A stretch of 64,000 nucleotides of DNA from Mycobacterium sp. Aquia_216 (GCF_026723865.1 NZ_CP113529.1:2542001-2606000), one strand, 5' to 3'. Counted from the stretch's first letter, positions 24,819 to 34,059 are shown. Notes: generated by a model from the sequence alone, not told the origin. Made by a program: numbers and translations.

Positions 24819-25748
24819 TCACGCGGTTGCCAAGGTGATTCGCGATCGGTAAGGGTCGGTGAAGGGCAACCACGCCTCGTCGAGGTCGGGCAGCTCTGCC
24901 TCGCTTGTCAGCGCGTCGATCACCCCACGCACCGTTTCGCGGTTTTCGATGCGGCGCCACACCAGCGACCACGTCCAGAAGGGCGCGGGTGCGGCAATCG
25001 GGCGCTGCACGAGGTCCGCCGGCAATGCGGCGGTCTGGGCCTTGGGGGAGCTGAGCACCGGCCGGCCCAGCCGGCGAACGTGTTCGAAAAACATTGGGGC
25101 AGCGAGCCCGCCGTCGCTGATCCGTACCGTGCGAGCACCGGTCTCCCTGGCGAATTGCTCGCCGTACCGGTTCCAGGAAAACCAGCTGCCGGAGTCGGCG
25201 TCGAGCAACACGACCATGTCGGCCGCGTCGACCGCGGAGGTGTCCGAACCGACGCTGACCGCAAAGAGCTGTTCGGCGCCAATGAGATGCGCGCTCAGGC
25301 CATGCCGGTCCAGGTCGGAGGAGCGCACTCCGCAGATCGCCAAATCGACGCCGCCCTCGGCGACCCGGGCGACCTGCGCGTGCGATGGCAGCACCCACGT
25401 GTCGATGTGCACCTTCGCCACCGCTGCCGTCCGGTCGGGCAGGTCCGGGGGAAGCCACTGCGCATAGCCGATCCGCACGGGTTCGGCCAGCGACAGCCCG
25501 ATTGCCGACCGGCGCAACTGATCTGCCTGATCCAGCAGCGTGCGGGCCGAGGGAAGCAACGCCGCACCCGTCGCCGTGAGGGTGACCGAGCGCCGGTCGC
25601 GATCGAACAATCGCACCCGCAGATCCCGCTCGAGGACCTTGATCTGCTGTGAAAGCGACGGTCCGGCAATGCATAAGCGCTTGGCGGCGCGACCGAAATT
25701 CAGCTCTTCGGCGACCGCTACGAAATAACGAAGATGACGCAACTCCAC
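24819..25748 (-). CDS. LysR-family transcriptional regulator
   Basis: A 309-residue regulator. The N-terminal winged helix is VELRHLRYFVAVAEELNFGR with AAKRLCIAGPSLSQQIKVLE, followed by an effector-binding domain of normal length. The GTG at 25748 is the family start; longer frames read into the intergenic region. Divergent from an SDR gene across about 100 bases, the standard layout for a LysR regulator and its target. Downstream it is convergent with the ACAD gene, 9 bases apart. The effector is unknown. Confidence 0.85.
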   Translation of the reverse strand: MELRHLRYFVAVAEELNFGRAAKRLCIAGPSLSQQIKVLERDLRVRLFDRDRRSVTLTATGAALLPSARTLLDQADQLRRSAIGLSLAEPVRIGYAQWLPPDLPDRTAAVAKVHIDTWVLPSHAQVARVAEGGVDLAICGVRSSDLDRHGLSAHLIGAEQLFAVSVGSDTSAVDAADMVVLLDADSGSWFSWNRYGEQFARETGARTVRISDGGLAAPMFFEHVRRLGRPVLSSPKAQTAALPADLVQRPIAAPAPFWTWSLVWRRIENRETVRGVIDALTSEAELPDLDEAWLPFTDPYRSRITLATA

Positions 25749-25851
25749 ATAAAAAATGTTAGTGCGACACTGGGAGTTACGGCCTAGCAGAATCGTGCTG
25801 ACAACATATGTAACCATTGCTGGGCCAACCCTGCGACGAAGGAATTTCCAC
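25749..25851. promoter_or_regulatory. LysR-SDR divergent promoter region
   Basis: The 103 bases between the two divergent genes contain an ACATATGT palindrome at 25804-25811, and a GAAGGA ribosome-binding site before the SDR ATG. LysR regulators usually bind such regions; the exact site is not resolved. Confidence 0.4.
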
Positions 25852-26640
25852 ATGGTCAACGTTGATCGTGCCCGTTCTCGCACCTTCGTCGTAACGGGCG
25901 CGGCGTCGGGCATCGGCCTGGCTACCGCGCGGCGCCTGCTGGCCGAGGGCGGAAACGTCGTCGGAGCCGACCTGGAATCCCCGCCCGACTTAGGTCCCGA
26001 CTTCCACTTCGTGACGGCGGACGTGACCGACGAAGATGCGATCGAGGCGGTGCTCGCCGCCGTGCCCGGCCGCCTCGACGGGGTCTTCCACGCCGCGGGT
26101 GTCGCCGGGGGCGGCCCGGTCCATCTGCTCGACCGCGCGGAGTGGGATCGGGTGATCGGGATCAACCTGACCGGCACGTTCCTGGTGGCCAAGGCGGCGC
26201 TGGCCAAGATGATCGAGCAGGACAGGGTCGACGGCGAACGCGGGTCGATCGTGACCGTCGCCAGCATCGAGGGGTTGGAAGGTACCGCGGGCGGCAGTTC
26301 CTACAACGCCGCCAAGGGCGGGGTTGTCCTGCTCACCAAGAACATTGCGCTCGACTACGGTCCGAGCGGCATCCGGGCGAACGTGATCTGCCCCGGCTTC
26401 ATCGATACGCCGATGGCGAAGAGCGTGTTCGGACTGCCGGGGATGGAGGGTCCGCTGGCCTCCATCACCGAGGAGCATGCGCTGCAGCGGCTCGGCCGGC
26501 CCGACGAGGTCGCGGCGATGGCGGCGTTCCTGTTGTCGCTCGACGGGTCATTCGTCAGCGGTCAGGCCATCGCCGTCGACGGCGGCTACACCGCGGGCCG
26601 CGATCACGGGGTCGTCAAACTCTTCGGTTTTCCTGATTGA
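25852..26640 (+). CDS. SDR-family oxidoreductase
   Basis: A 262-residue classical short-chain dehydrogenase. The cofactor motif is TGAASGIG near residues 14-21, the acidic residue VVGADLE suggests NAD(H), and the structural motif HAAGVAG replaces NNAG. The catalytic Ser-Tyr-Lys set is in ASIEGLEGTAGGSSYNAAKGG. The C-terminal DGGYTAG completes the family pattern. ATG at 25852 has GAAGGA upstream. It is the presumed target of the divergent LysR regulator; the substrate is unknown. Confidence 0.85.
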   Translation: MVNVDRARSRTFVVTGAASGIGLATARRLLAEGGNVVGADLESPPDLGPDFHFVTADVTDEDAIEAVLAAVPGRLDGVFHAAGVAGGGPVHLLDRAEWDRVIGINLTGTFLVAKAALAKMIEQDRVDGERGSIVTVASIEGLEGTAGGSSYNAAKGGVVLLTKNIALDYGPSGIRANVICPGFIDTPMAKSVFGLPGMEGPLASITEEHALQRLGRPDEVAAMAAFLLSLDGSFVSGQAIAVDGGYTAGRDHGVVKLFGFPD

Positions 26641-26658
26641 TGCCTTTAGGATTCGGCC

Positions 26659-27600
26659 ATGAGCGGCCCCGTTTCTCCCGACGACGCGATCGATGCGATT
26701 CGAGGTACCGGGGGAGCGCAACCCGGCGCCCGGGCGTTGCACGCGAAAGGCACGCTGTACCGCGGCACGTTTACCGCAACCCGCGACGCGGCGGGACTCT
26801 CTCGGGCGCAACATCTCGATGGCGCGCAGGTTCCGGCGCTGATCCGGTTCTCCAACGGATCGGGCAACCCCAGCCAACCCGACGGCTCGCCGGGAGTGCG
26901 CGGGATGGCGGTGAAGTTCACCCTGCCCGACGGATCCACCACCGACGTGTCGACGCAGACCGCCCGGCTGTTCGTCTCCAGCAAGCCGGAGGGATTCGTC
27001 GACCTGCTCCAGGCGATGCGACCCGGGCTGACGACACCGCTGCGCATGGCCAAGTACTTCGTCACGCATCCTCGGCTACTCGGTGCGTTGCCGGTGGTGC
27101 GCGACGCCAACAAGGTGCCCGCCAGCTACGCCACCATCGAATACCACGGGCTGCATGCCTTCCGGTGGATCGGCGCCGACGGCAACGCCAGATTTGTTCG
27201 CTACCACCTGATCCCCGCCGCGGGTGAAAGCTACCTCTCGGGATCCGATGCCCACGGCGTGAGCGCCGACTTCCTCACCGACGAGCTGAATACGCGTCTG
27301 GCACGAGGGCCGGTCCGGTTCGACTACCGCGTGCAAGTCGCGGGACCGCAGGACTCGACGACCGACCCGTCGGCGCCGTGGCGCAGCATCGAGACGGTCA
27401 CCGTCGGCACCCTGGAAATCACCGGCCTCGACACCGAACGCGAGCACGGCGGCGACATCGTCGTCTTCGACCCGATGCGCGTCACCGACGGCATCGAACC
27501 CTCCGACGACCCGGTGCTGCATTTCCGAACTCTCGCGTATTCGGCCTCGGTCAAGCTGCGCACCGGGGTGGCCCGCGGTTCCGAGGCGCCTGGGGTCTGA
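26659..27600 (+). CDS. Catalase-related heme peroxidase (SrpA-like)
   Basis: A 313-residue small catalase-fold protein, much shorter than true catalases. The distal histidine lies in RALHAKGTLYRGTFT near residue 28, RFSNGSG follows as in catalases, and the proximal tyrosine region is HFRTLAYSASVKLR near the C-terminus. Such proteins use organic peroxides or dispose of H2O2 at low rate. It begins 18 bases after the SDR stop and probably shares its transcript. Substrate is uncertain. Confidence 0.8.
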   Translation: MSGPVSPDDAIDAIRGTGGAQPGARALHAKGTLYRGTFTATRDAAGLSRAQHLDGAQVPALIRFSNGSGNPSQPDGSPGVRGMAVKFTLPDGSTTDVSTQTARLFVSSKPEGFVDLLQAMRPGLTTPLRMAKYFVTHPRLLGALPVVRDANKVPASYATIEYHGLHAFRWIGADGNARFVRYHLIPAAGESYLSGSDAHGVSADFLTDELNTRLARGPVRFDYRVQVAGPQDSTTDPSAPWRSIETVTVGTLEITGLDTEREHGGDIVVFDPMRVTDGIEPSDDPVLHFRTLAYSASVKLRTGVARGSEAPGV

Positions 27601-27662
27601 CGAAAAGCCGTCCAGCTGCGCGATTGTCGGAGCAAACGGACGGCGCGCTAGGGTCTTCGGAA

Positions 27663-28445
27663 GTGTCGCCTTCCCATATGGCTTTGATTGCCCTGGCCGG
27701 GTTCGCCGCCGGTGCAATCAATGCACTCGTTGGATCCGGAACTTTGATCACGTTCCCGACGCTGGTCGCGCTGGGCTATCCGCCGGTGACCGCCACGATG
27801 TCGAACGCGGTCGGTTTGGTGGCGGGCAGTGTATCGGGCACCTGGGGGTATCGCAGCGAGCTGAGCGGACAGTGGGATCGGTTGCGCTGGCAGATCCCGG
27901 CGTCGCTGGCGGGCGCCGCGCTGGGCGCGTTCCTGCTGCTGCATCTGCCCGAGACGGTGTTCGCCGAGATTGTGCCGGTGCTGCTGGTGCTGGCAATGCT
28001 GCTGGTCTTGCTCGGGCCAAGGATTCAGTCCTGGGCACGCCGGCGGGCCGAAGCGGCCGGGCGATCTCCCGAACACGTCACGCCGGCGCGGATGGCGGTG
28101 CTCGTGTTCGGCACCTTCGCCGTCGGGGTGTATGGCGGCTACTTCACCGCCGCGCAGGGCATCTTGCTGGTCGGCGTCATGGGCGCGCTGCTGCCCGAGT
28201 CGGTGCAGCGTATGAACGCAGCGAAGAATTTGCTGGCGCTGTTAGTGAATGTTGTTGCCGCGGTTGGCTATACGTTGGTGGCCTTCGATCGGATCAGCTG
28301 GCTGGTCGCCGGGTTGATCGCGGCGGGTTCGCTGATCGGCGGATGGTTGGGCGCACGCTATGGACGCCGGCTGTCGCCGAATGCGTTGCGCGCCACGATC
28401 ATCGTGATCGGCCTGATCGGCCTGTATCGTCTGGTCACGGTATAG
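27663..28445 (+). CDS. TSUP (TauE/SafE) family membrane transporter
   Basis: About 260 residues with eight membrane helices and the two TauE/SafE repeat signatures, GFAAGAINALVGSGTLITFPTL near the start and GVYGGYFTAAQGILLVGVMG in the second half. These proteins export sulfite, sulfoacetate or related organic anions. GTG at 27663 is the chosen start; the ATG at 27678 is an alternative. It follows the catalase-related gene on the same strand by 62 bases. Confidence 0.8.
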   Translation: MSPSHMALIALAGFAAGAINALVGSGTLITFPTLVALGYPPVTATMSNAVGLVAGSVSGTWGYRSELSGQWDRLRWQIPASLAGAALGAFLLLHLPETVFAEIVPVLLVLAMLLVLLGPRIQSWARRRAEAAGRSPEHVTPARMAVLVFGTFAVGVYGGYFTAAQGILLVGVMGALLPESVQRMNAAKNLLALLVNVVAAVGYTLVAFDRISWLVAGLIAAGSLIGGWLGARYGRRLSPNALRATIIVIGLIGLYRLVTV

Positions 28446-28451
28446 CGCCAT

Positions 28452-29546
28452 TCAGCCGAAGGTGGCAGCCGCGGCCTCGTCGATCACGTCCATCATGTCG
28501 CGGCGTCGTTGCCATACCTTCCGTTGTCGCATCGCACCGTTGCCCTCCGACGCGATGCGGTCGAGTTCCTCGGTGACGAGGTCGTATTCGCCGAGTGCGT
28601 CCAGCGCCGCGCGCACCCGCTGCACCAGCGCATCCAACTGCTGACGCGCCGGCACCGCGCCGCTGCCGTGCAGGGAGTCGAGCAAGTGCCCGGACATTCC
28701 GTCGTGCGCCGCCTTCCAGTACGCCGCCCGCAGGGCCGCCGGAGGCAGCCGGCCTGCGTCATCGCCGCGGCCCTGCGCGTCGAGCGCCGTCATCACCGCA
28801 GCCCTGATCAGGGTGGCCAGCAGCACCGTCTCCTCGACCGTCGCCGGCACATCGGCCACCCGCACCTCTACCGTCGGGAAGCTTGCGGACGGGCGCACGT
28901 CCCAATAGATCATCTTCTGATCCAGAATCACCCCGCTGTCGATCAGCATCCCCACGGTGCGGTCGTACTGCTCGGGTGAGGTGAAGAAGGGCGGCGCACC
29001 GGCGGCCGGCCAGCGCCGCCACAGGATGCTGCGCCAGCTCGCGTAACCGGTGTCGGTATTGCGATAGAGCGCCGAATTCGCCGATAGCGCAAGCAAACAC
29101 GGCAGCCACGGCCGCAGCCAGTTGCTGACCTTGATGGCAGCCGCCCGGCTGGGTACCTCGACGTGCACGTGGCACCCGCAGATGCCTTGCTCGTGCGCGA
29201 CCATCCCGTACTCCGCGCCGATCCGCCGATAACGTTCGGTGTCGGTCACCGGGAACTCGTGCGGGGTGATCGGCGGGAGCCCCAGGGCCAGCAGCCGAAC
29301 CCCGGTGGCTTCGGCGGCCTGGGCCGCGGCGCGCCGCAGCCGTCGGAGTTCCGAGGCGAGTTCCGCACTGCTGGCGGCCACGCTGGAGGTCGTTTCCACT
29401 TGGCAGCTGCTGAGCTCGAGCTGGAGCGTGACGCCCCGGCGCTCGGCCTCCGCGGCCACGTCGCTATTGCATGGGGCCGGTTCGCCAGTCTCGGGAACGA
29501 CGAGAAGAAACTCCTCCTCCACACCGAAGCTGGGTAGGGGGTTCAT
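28452..29546 (-). CDS. YbdK-type carboxylate-amine ligase (glutamate-cysteine ligase family 2)
   Basis: A 364-residue protein. It shows the family signature FGVEEEFLLV near residue 7, NWLRPWLPCLLALSANS in the middle and YWDVRPSASFPTVEVRVAD with the substrate-binding arginines. YbdK enzymes have weak glutamate-cysteine ligase activity; mycobacteria make mycothiol, so the true product is uncertain. M. tuberculosis has the similar Rv0433. It ends convergent to the TSUP gene and starts 20 bases after the STAS gene, so the two minus-strand genes are likely co-transcribed. Confidence 0.8.
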   Translation of the reverse strand: MNPLPSFGVEEEFLLVVPETGEPAPCNSDVAAEAERRGVTLQLELSSCQVETTSSVAASSAELASELRRLRRAAAQAAEATGVRLLALGLPPITPHEFPVTDTERYRRIGAEYGMVAHEQGICGCHVHVEVPSRAAAIKVSNWLRPWLPCLLALSANSALYRNTDTGYASWRSILWRRWPAAGAPPFFTSPEQYDRTVGMLIDSGVILDQKMIYWDVRPSASFPTVEVRVADVPATVEETVLLATLIRAAVMTALDAQGRGDDAGRLPPAALRAAYWKAAHDGMSGHLLDSLHGSGAVPARQQLDALVQRVRAALDALGEYDLVTEELDRIASEGNGAMRQRKVWQRRRDMMDVIDEAAAATFG

Positions 29547-29565
29547 CCAGCTCTGTCGACCGCGA

Positions 29566-29997
29566 CTACCGAGCCAGGGCTGAATCCGCGGTCGGATAAA
29601 TGGGCAGCACGCCGCTGAGCCCGCACGCGTCGACGATGCGGGCGACGATCGGCTGCGGGCTGACCAGCCGTAGCTCGACCCCGCGCCGGCGGCAGTTTTC
29701 TGCTTCGTCGGCCAGCACCTCGACCGCGCAGCACGCTATGAAATCCAGTCCGGTGACGTCGACGATCAACGATCCGGCGGCCTCGACGGCGTTGGCCGCT
29801 TCGCTGACCAGGCGGCGCCAGGTCTGCTCGTTGCAGGCGTCGATCTCGCCGCCCGCATAGATGAGCACCGCGGGGCCGCGGCGATCCGTGGTCGCCCGCA
29901 GCGTGCTGTGCGGATCACCGAGGTCGTAGACCAGCCGCGTGCTGAGCATCAGACGCGGGCTCGACATTGATCGGGTCGGTTCGGCAATGGTCGCCAT
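29566..29997 (-). CDS. STAS-domain protein, anti-sigma factor antagonist type
   Basis: A 143-residue protein with a STAS domain at about 40-140: AVLIYAGGEIDACNEQTWRR, then LIVDVTGLDFIACCAVEVL. In anti-anti-sigma factors the second region reads DFIDSSGL with a phosphorylatable serine; here this is Ala-Cys-Cys-Ala. So it may act without kinase control or use cysteines as a redox switch. ATG at 29997 has AGGAG upstream. Precedes the YbdK gene on the same strand. Its sigma-factor pathway is not in the window. Confidence 0.75.
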   Translation of the reverse strand: MATIAEPTRSMSSPRLMLSTRLVYDLGDPHSTLRATTDRRGPAVLIYAGGEIDACNEQTWRRLVSEAANAVEAAGSLIVDVTGLDFIACCAVEVLADEAENCRRRGVELRLVSPQPIVARIVDACGLSGVLPIYPTADSALAR

Positions 29998-30096
29998 GGT
30001 GGACTCCTAATCCGGCGCCCCTGGCGCCGTGATGGATGTTCCGTCCTGGGTCTAAAGACAGACTTTCCGCGACGTGCGGACACCCTAACTATAACG

Positions 30097-30114
30097 AGAC
30101 AGGGCGGTCTGTCT
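30097..30114. promoter_or_regulatory. TetR-type operator
   Basis: AGACAG-GGCGGT-CTGTCT: perfect 6-base inverted arms, 35 bases before the ATG at 30149 of the TetR gene and between it and the divergent STAS gene. Probably the autoregulatory site. Confidence 0.6.
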
Positions 30115-30148
30115 ACACGTGACGGTTAAGAGTATCGTAAGCCGAAAT

Positions 30149-30769
30149 ATGGCAACCTCCGATATCCGGCCGGCCGCTCCGTGTGCCCATGAACGCATCT
30201 TGAATGCGGCATATGAGCTGTTCAGCCAGCGTGGGATTCGTGCGGTCGGCACCGATGAGGTGATCGAGCGGGCCGGCGTGGCCAAGGCGACTCTGTACCG
30301 GCATTTCGCGACGAAGAACGACCTCGTGCTGGCCGTCCTGGACCGCCGCGAAGAGATCTGGACGCACGGGCTGATCGAGGCACAGTCGGAGCAGCGCGGC
30401 GATACGCCCGAGGAACGGCTGCTGGCGATCTTCGACGTGATGCACGAGTGGTTTCAGCTCCGCGACGGTTACGAAGGCTGCTCGTTCATCAACGTGCTGC
30501 TCGAGCTGGGCGCCGACCACCCCGCCGGGCAGGCCAGCATCGCGCACATCGACCACGTCCGCGACATCGTGCGCCGTCGCGCCCTCGCGGCGGGGCTCAC
30601 CGATGTCGAGGACTTCGCCTCGTCGTGGCACATCCTGATGAAGGGGGCCATCGTTCTCGCGGCCGTGGGCGACCTGGACGCCGCCCGGCGCGCCCAGAAG
30701 ATGGCCATCCTGCTGATCGAGCAACACCGGTCGGACACGATCGTGGAGATGGGGGAGGCGGCCGGCTAG
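30149..30769 (+). CDS. TetR-family transcriptional regulator
   Basis: About 206 residues. The helix-turn-helix is GIRAVGTDEVIERAGVAKATLYRHFATKNDLVLAVL. The C-terminal ligand domain contains GCSFINVLLELGADHPAG, as in AcrR-like regulators with a TetR_C domain. A GTG at 30119 lies beside the operator and would make a 10-residue-longer product; I prefer the ATG at 30149. Divergent from the STAS-YbdK pair across an inverted repeat. It may also control the downstream convergent DedA gene's neighbours, but that is not shown. Confidence 0.8.
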   Translation: MATSDIRPAAPCAHERILNAAYELFSQRGIRAVGTDEVIERAGVAKATLYRHFATKNDLVLAVLDRREEIWTHGLIEAQSEQRGDTPEERLLAIFDVMHEWFQLRDGYEGCSFINVLLELGADHPAGQASIAHIDHVRDIVRRRALAAGLTDVEDFASSWHILMKGAIVLAAVGDLDAARRAQKMAILLIEQHRSDTIVEMGEAAG

Positions 30770-30782
30770 CTCGTCCGGCCGG

Positions 30783-31439
30783 TCATGCGGCGGTAGTTCC
30801 GGTTGTGCGCTCGTGTTCCGCCTCGAGCTCGGCGATGGCGCGGGATGTGCGTTCACGCAGCAAGATTGCGGCGATCCCGCCGGCAATGATCGCGACGACA
30901 AGGGCGATCCAGGAGAACCGCTCCAACCATCGTTCGGCCGCCATCCCCGCGAAATAGACCAGCGCGGTCGTGCCGCCCGCCCAGCAGATGGCGCCCGAGA
31001 CGTTGGCCGCCAGGAAGCGCTGGTAGTGCATTTTCAGCGCTCCGGCCAGTGGACCGGCGAAAATCCGCAGCAGTGCGATGAAGCGCCCGAAGAACACCGC
31101 CCGAATTCCCCAGCGATCAAACAAGCGCTCGGCCAGCATGACGTGCCCCGGACCGAAGTGCTTCGGGAAGCGCTGTCCCAGCTTGTCGAAGAGCCCCATG
31201 CCGAAGCGGCGCCCGATCGAGTAGCCGATCGAATCGCCGATCACCGCTCCGATCACCGCGGCGACGCCGACCCCGATCGGGTTCACGGCAAGGTCGTGAT
31301 GAGACGACATCAGCGCGGCGCTGACCAGAATGATCTCGCCAGGAAGCGGCACACCCAGGCTTTCCACCCCGACCACACCCCCGACCATGAGGTACACCGC
31401 GAGCGGCGGGACGGACTGCAGCAAAGCCTCCACGTTCAT
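30783..31439 (-). CDS. DedA-family membrane protein
   Basis: A 218-residue DedA/SNARE-associated protein with about five membrane segments. Signature parts are ESLGVPLPGEIILV near residue 26, GDSIGYSIGR, and FFGRFIALLRIFAGPLAGALKM with the conserved GRF and R..AG. DedA proteins recycle undecaprenyl phosphate or other lipids across the membrane and support membrane homeostasis. Convergent with the TetR gene and 14 bases from the GDSL hydrolase on the same strand. Confidence 0.85.
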   Translation of the reverse strand: MNVEALLQSVPPLAVYLMVGGVVGVESLGVPLPGEIILVSAALMSSHHDLAVNPIGVGVAAVIGAVIGDSIGYSIGRRFGMGLFDKLGQRFPKHFGPGHVMLAERLFDRWGIRAVFFGRFIALLRIFAGPLAGALKMHYQRFLAANVSGAICWAGGTTALVYFAGMAAERWLERFSWIALVVAIIAGGIAAILLRERTSRAIAELEAEHERTTGTTAA

Positions 31440-31453
31440 GGGTCAAGGATGCC

Positions 31454-32332
31454 TCAGGGATGCTGGCCGCGCGCCGCAATGTCTTCGGTTGGCGCGGCGT
31501 CGCACGGCGTGCTGACGGGTTCCAACTCCGGGCGTTTGGGGAACCGGCCGTCGGCCGCAGACAAGCCCCGCATCCGGCGCCACACCCAGGGGAAGAAGTT
31601 TTCCTGCGTCCAGCGCAGCTTTCCGTAGCCGCCGGGCGTGACCGTCAACCGCGTGGGATCGGGGTGCGGCATGGCCCAATCATGGTTGCTGTCAGGCAAA
31701 TTCAGAGCCTCCGCGGCCGCGGCGGCAAACAGGATGTGCCCTTTCGAGGACGCGTGAACGCGATCGTAGCTCCACGTGTCCCAATCGCGCATCGAGGCCG
31801 CGTTGAACAGATCGACGAGCCGGAACCCGTGACGCTCGGCGGCCACGACGATCGCATTGTTGATGCGGGCCAACCGCTTCGACACAATCCGGCCGAACGG
31901 TAGGAACTGCGCGACGTTCGGGAACGTCGTCGTCACCACCGTCGCTCCCGATTCGGCGAGCGCCGCGTAGAGGACATCGAGCTCGGCAAGGGCACCGGGG
32001 AAGGCTCGGCCGGGCTGGATGACGTCGTTCATCCCGGCGCAGACGGTGATCAGATCCGGCTGCATCGCCAGCGCCTGCGGGACTTGCTCGCGGAGCACGT
32101 CGCCCAGCCGCTTGCTGCGGACCGCGAGGTTTGCGTACTGCAACCCGGGGTTAAGCGAATCGAGCATGACGGCGAGTCGGTCCGCAAACCCCAGCAGGCC
32201 GGTGGTTTCGTCACCGTCCCAGAGGCCCTCGGTCTGGCTATCACCGATGGCGACGTATCGGCGGTATCCGGCCGCACTGGCTCCGTACACGACCCCGAGA
32301 CTAAACCCGATCCGAATTCCGGTGCGTGACAT
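31454..32332 (-). CDS. SGNH/GDSL hydrolase
   Basis: A 292-residue serine hydrolase. Block I is VAIGDSQTEG near residue 28 (GDSQ for GDSL), block III GMNDVI holds the oxyanion Asn, and block V is SYDRVHASSKGH with the catalytic Asp and His. The first 25 residues are hydrophobic and may form a membrane anchor or signal peptide. Likely an esterase or lipase of envelope lipids. It precedes the DedA gene by 14 bases and the pair may be one operon; it is divergent from the FadD gene at 32393. Confidence 0.8.
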   Translation of the reverse strand: MSRTGIRIGFSLGVVYGASAAGYRRYVAIGDSQTEGLWDGDETTGLLGFADRLAVMLDSLNPGLQYANLAVRSKRLGDVLREQVPQALAMQPDLITVCAGMNDVIQPGRAFPGALAELDVLYAALAESGATVVTTTFPNVAQFLPFGRIVSKRLARINNAIVVAAERHGFRLVDLFNAASMRDWDTWSYDRVHASSKGHILFAAAAAEALNLPDSNHDWAMPHPDPTRLTVTPGGYGKLRWTQENFFPWVWRRMRGLSAADGRFPKRPELEPVSTPCDAAPTEDIAARGQHP

Positions 32333-32392
32333 CCGCCGCGAAACGCTGTTGTAGCGTGGCTCACGCCGGGTCGCTCGGCATGAGGAGAGTCA

Positions 32393-34057
32393 GTGGAATT
32401 CAATCTCGCCCAAGTATTCTCGGCAGTGGCAGCCGCCAACCCCGACCGCGACTGCATCGTATTCGGACACCGACGATTCACCTTCTCGCAAACTGCCGAA
32501 CGCTCCCGCCGACTCGCCCGGGCGCTGCACTCGTGGGGGCTCGGTGCGCATCGGGAGCGCCGTGAGCTGGCCGCACACGAATCGGGCCAAAGCCACCTAG
32601 GGCTGTACCTGGCCAATGGCAACGAGTACCTCGAGGGCATGCTGGGCGCGTATATGGCGCGGGTGGCGCCGTTCAACGTGAACTATCGCTACGTTGCCGA
32701 CGAATTGGTTTATCTGCTGGGCAATGCCGGAGCGGAAGCGGTCATGTACCAGGCGCGGTTCGCCCCAACCCTGGCCCTGGCATTAGAAACCGCGCCGGAG
32801 AAATCTCAGCTGCCGCCGATGCGGCTGATCCACGTCGACGACGAGTCCGGAAACGACCCGTTGCCCGGGGCGGTGCGCTACGAGGAGCTGCTGGCGTCGG
32901 TGTCCGATGAGCCGCTGGACCTCGCGCTGTCGCCCGACGACCTCTATGTCCTGTACACCGGCGGCACCACCGGGATGCCCAAGGCGGTGCTGTGGCGCCA
33001 GCACGACATCTATCTGAACGCGATGGGCGGCCGGCCGCCGTTCGGCGGCGAACCGGTGACCAGTCTGGAGGACGTCGTCGAACGATCACACCTGCAGGGA
33101 CCCGGTTCGATGACGTGCGCGCCGCTCATGCACGGCGCCGCACAGTGGGCGGCGTTCATCAACTTGTGCAGCGGCCGGCCGTTTGTGATGGCCCCGACGA
33201 CCACACACTTCGATCCGGCCGAGGCGTGGGCGATGGCCAGCCGGGAACGGGTGATGTCGCTGTCCTTCGTCGGCGACGCCTTCGGGCGGCCCTTGGTCGA
33301 CGCGCTCGAGTCCGGTGACTACGACCTGTCCGGGCTACTGATCCTGGTCACCGGCGGAGCGGCCCTGAGCGCCCCACTCAAGCAGCGTTTCCTCGACCTG
33401 CTGCCGCAGCTGACGATCCTGGACGCAGGAGGGTCGTCGGAATCCGGAAACCAGATGGGTCAGGTCTCCAGTCGTCAGCAGGACGCCAGCGGCCGGTTCG
33501 CCCCGAACCCGGGCGCGGTGGTGGTCAGCGAAGACATGACCCGGATTCTGGCGCCGGGCGACGACGAAATCGGCTGGCTGGCCCAGCAGGGCCTGATACC
33601 GCTGGGCTATCTCGGCGATCCCGAGAAGACCGCGCGGACGTTCCCGGTCATCGACGGGATCCGGCATTCGGTGCCCGGCGATCGTGCCCGCTGGTTCGCC
33701 GACGGTGAGATCGAGCTGCTGGGCCGCGATTCGGTCACGATCAATTCCGGTGGCGAGAAGATCTTCGCCGAAGAGGTCGAGGCCGCGATCGCCGAGCACC
33801 CGGACGTCTACGACGTGGTGGTGACGAGCCGGCCCAGCACCCGTTGGGGAAACGAAGTGGTCGCGATCGTTGCGCTGGCCGACGGGGAACGGACCGCGCA
33901 GGAAGGAATGGCCGATAGCATCCTCGCCGAAGCCGCTCGCCATCTCGCGCGCTACAAACTGCCGAAGGCAATTGTCTTCCGCGACCATCTGCAACGGTCG
34001 CCGTCCGGCAAGGCCGACTATCGGTGGGCCAAAGCTCAAGCCGCACAGGATATTTGA
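32393..34057 (+). CDS. Acyl-CoA synthetase (FadD19-like group)
   Basis: A 554-residue ANL-family ligase. The P-loop is YTGGTTGMPKAVLWRQHDIY, as in FadD19-type enzymes of steroid side-chain degradation. Other signs are FNVNYRYVADELVYLL, a GSSESGNQMG region, and the C-terminal SPSGKADYRWAK lysine motif. It activates a carboxylate, perhaps a branched or sterol-derived one; the assignment to steroid substrates is by resemblance only. GTG at 32393 with AGGAGAG upstream. No steroid genes lie around it. Confidence 0.8.
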   Translation: MEFNLAQVFSAVAAANPDRDCIVFGHRRFTFSQTAERSRRLARALHSWGLGAHRERRELAAHESGQSHLGLYLANGNEYLEGMLGAYMARVAPFNVNYRYVADELVYLLGNAGAEAVMYQARFAPTLALALETAPEKSQLPPMRLIHVDDESGNDPLPGAVRYEELLASVSDEPLDLALSPDDLYVLYTGGTTGMPKAVLWRQHDIYLNAMGGRPPFGGEPVTSLEDVVERSHLQGPGSMTCAPLMHGAAQWAAFINLCSGRPFVMAPTTTHFDPAEAWAMASRERVMSLSFVGDAFGRPLVDALESGDYDLSGLLILVTGGAALSAPLKQRFLDLLPQLTILDAGGSSESGNQMGQVSSRQQDASGRFAPNPGAVVVSEDMTRILAPGDDEIGWLAQQGLIPLGYLGDPEKTARTFPVIDGIRHSVPGDRARWFADGEIELLGRDSVTINSGGEKIFAEEVEAAIAEHPDVYDVVVTSRPSTRWGNEVVAIVALADGERTAQEGMADSILAEAARHLARYKLPKAIVFRDHLQRSPSGKADYRWAKAQAAQDI

Positions 34058-34059
34058 CC

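Noticed and set aside
24819..26267. 482-residue reading of the LysR gene
   Set aside because: Extra residues overlap the SDR gene and carry no LysR features; the GTG at 25748 begins the winged helix.
28493..29524. Additional frames within the YbdK gene
   Set aside because: They are mirror or shifted frames of a well-supported enzyme.
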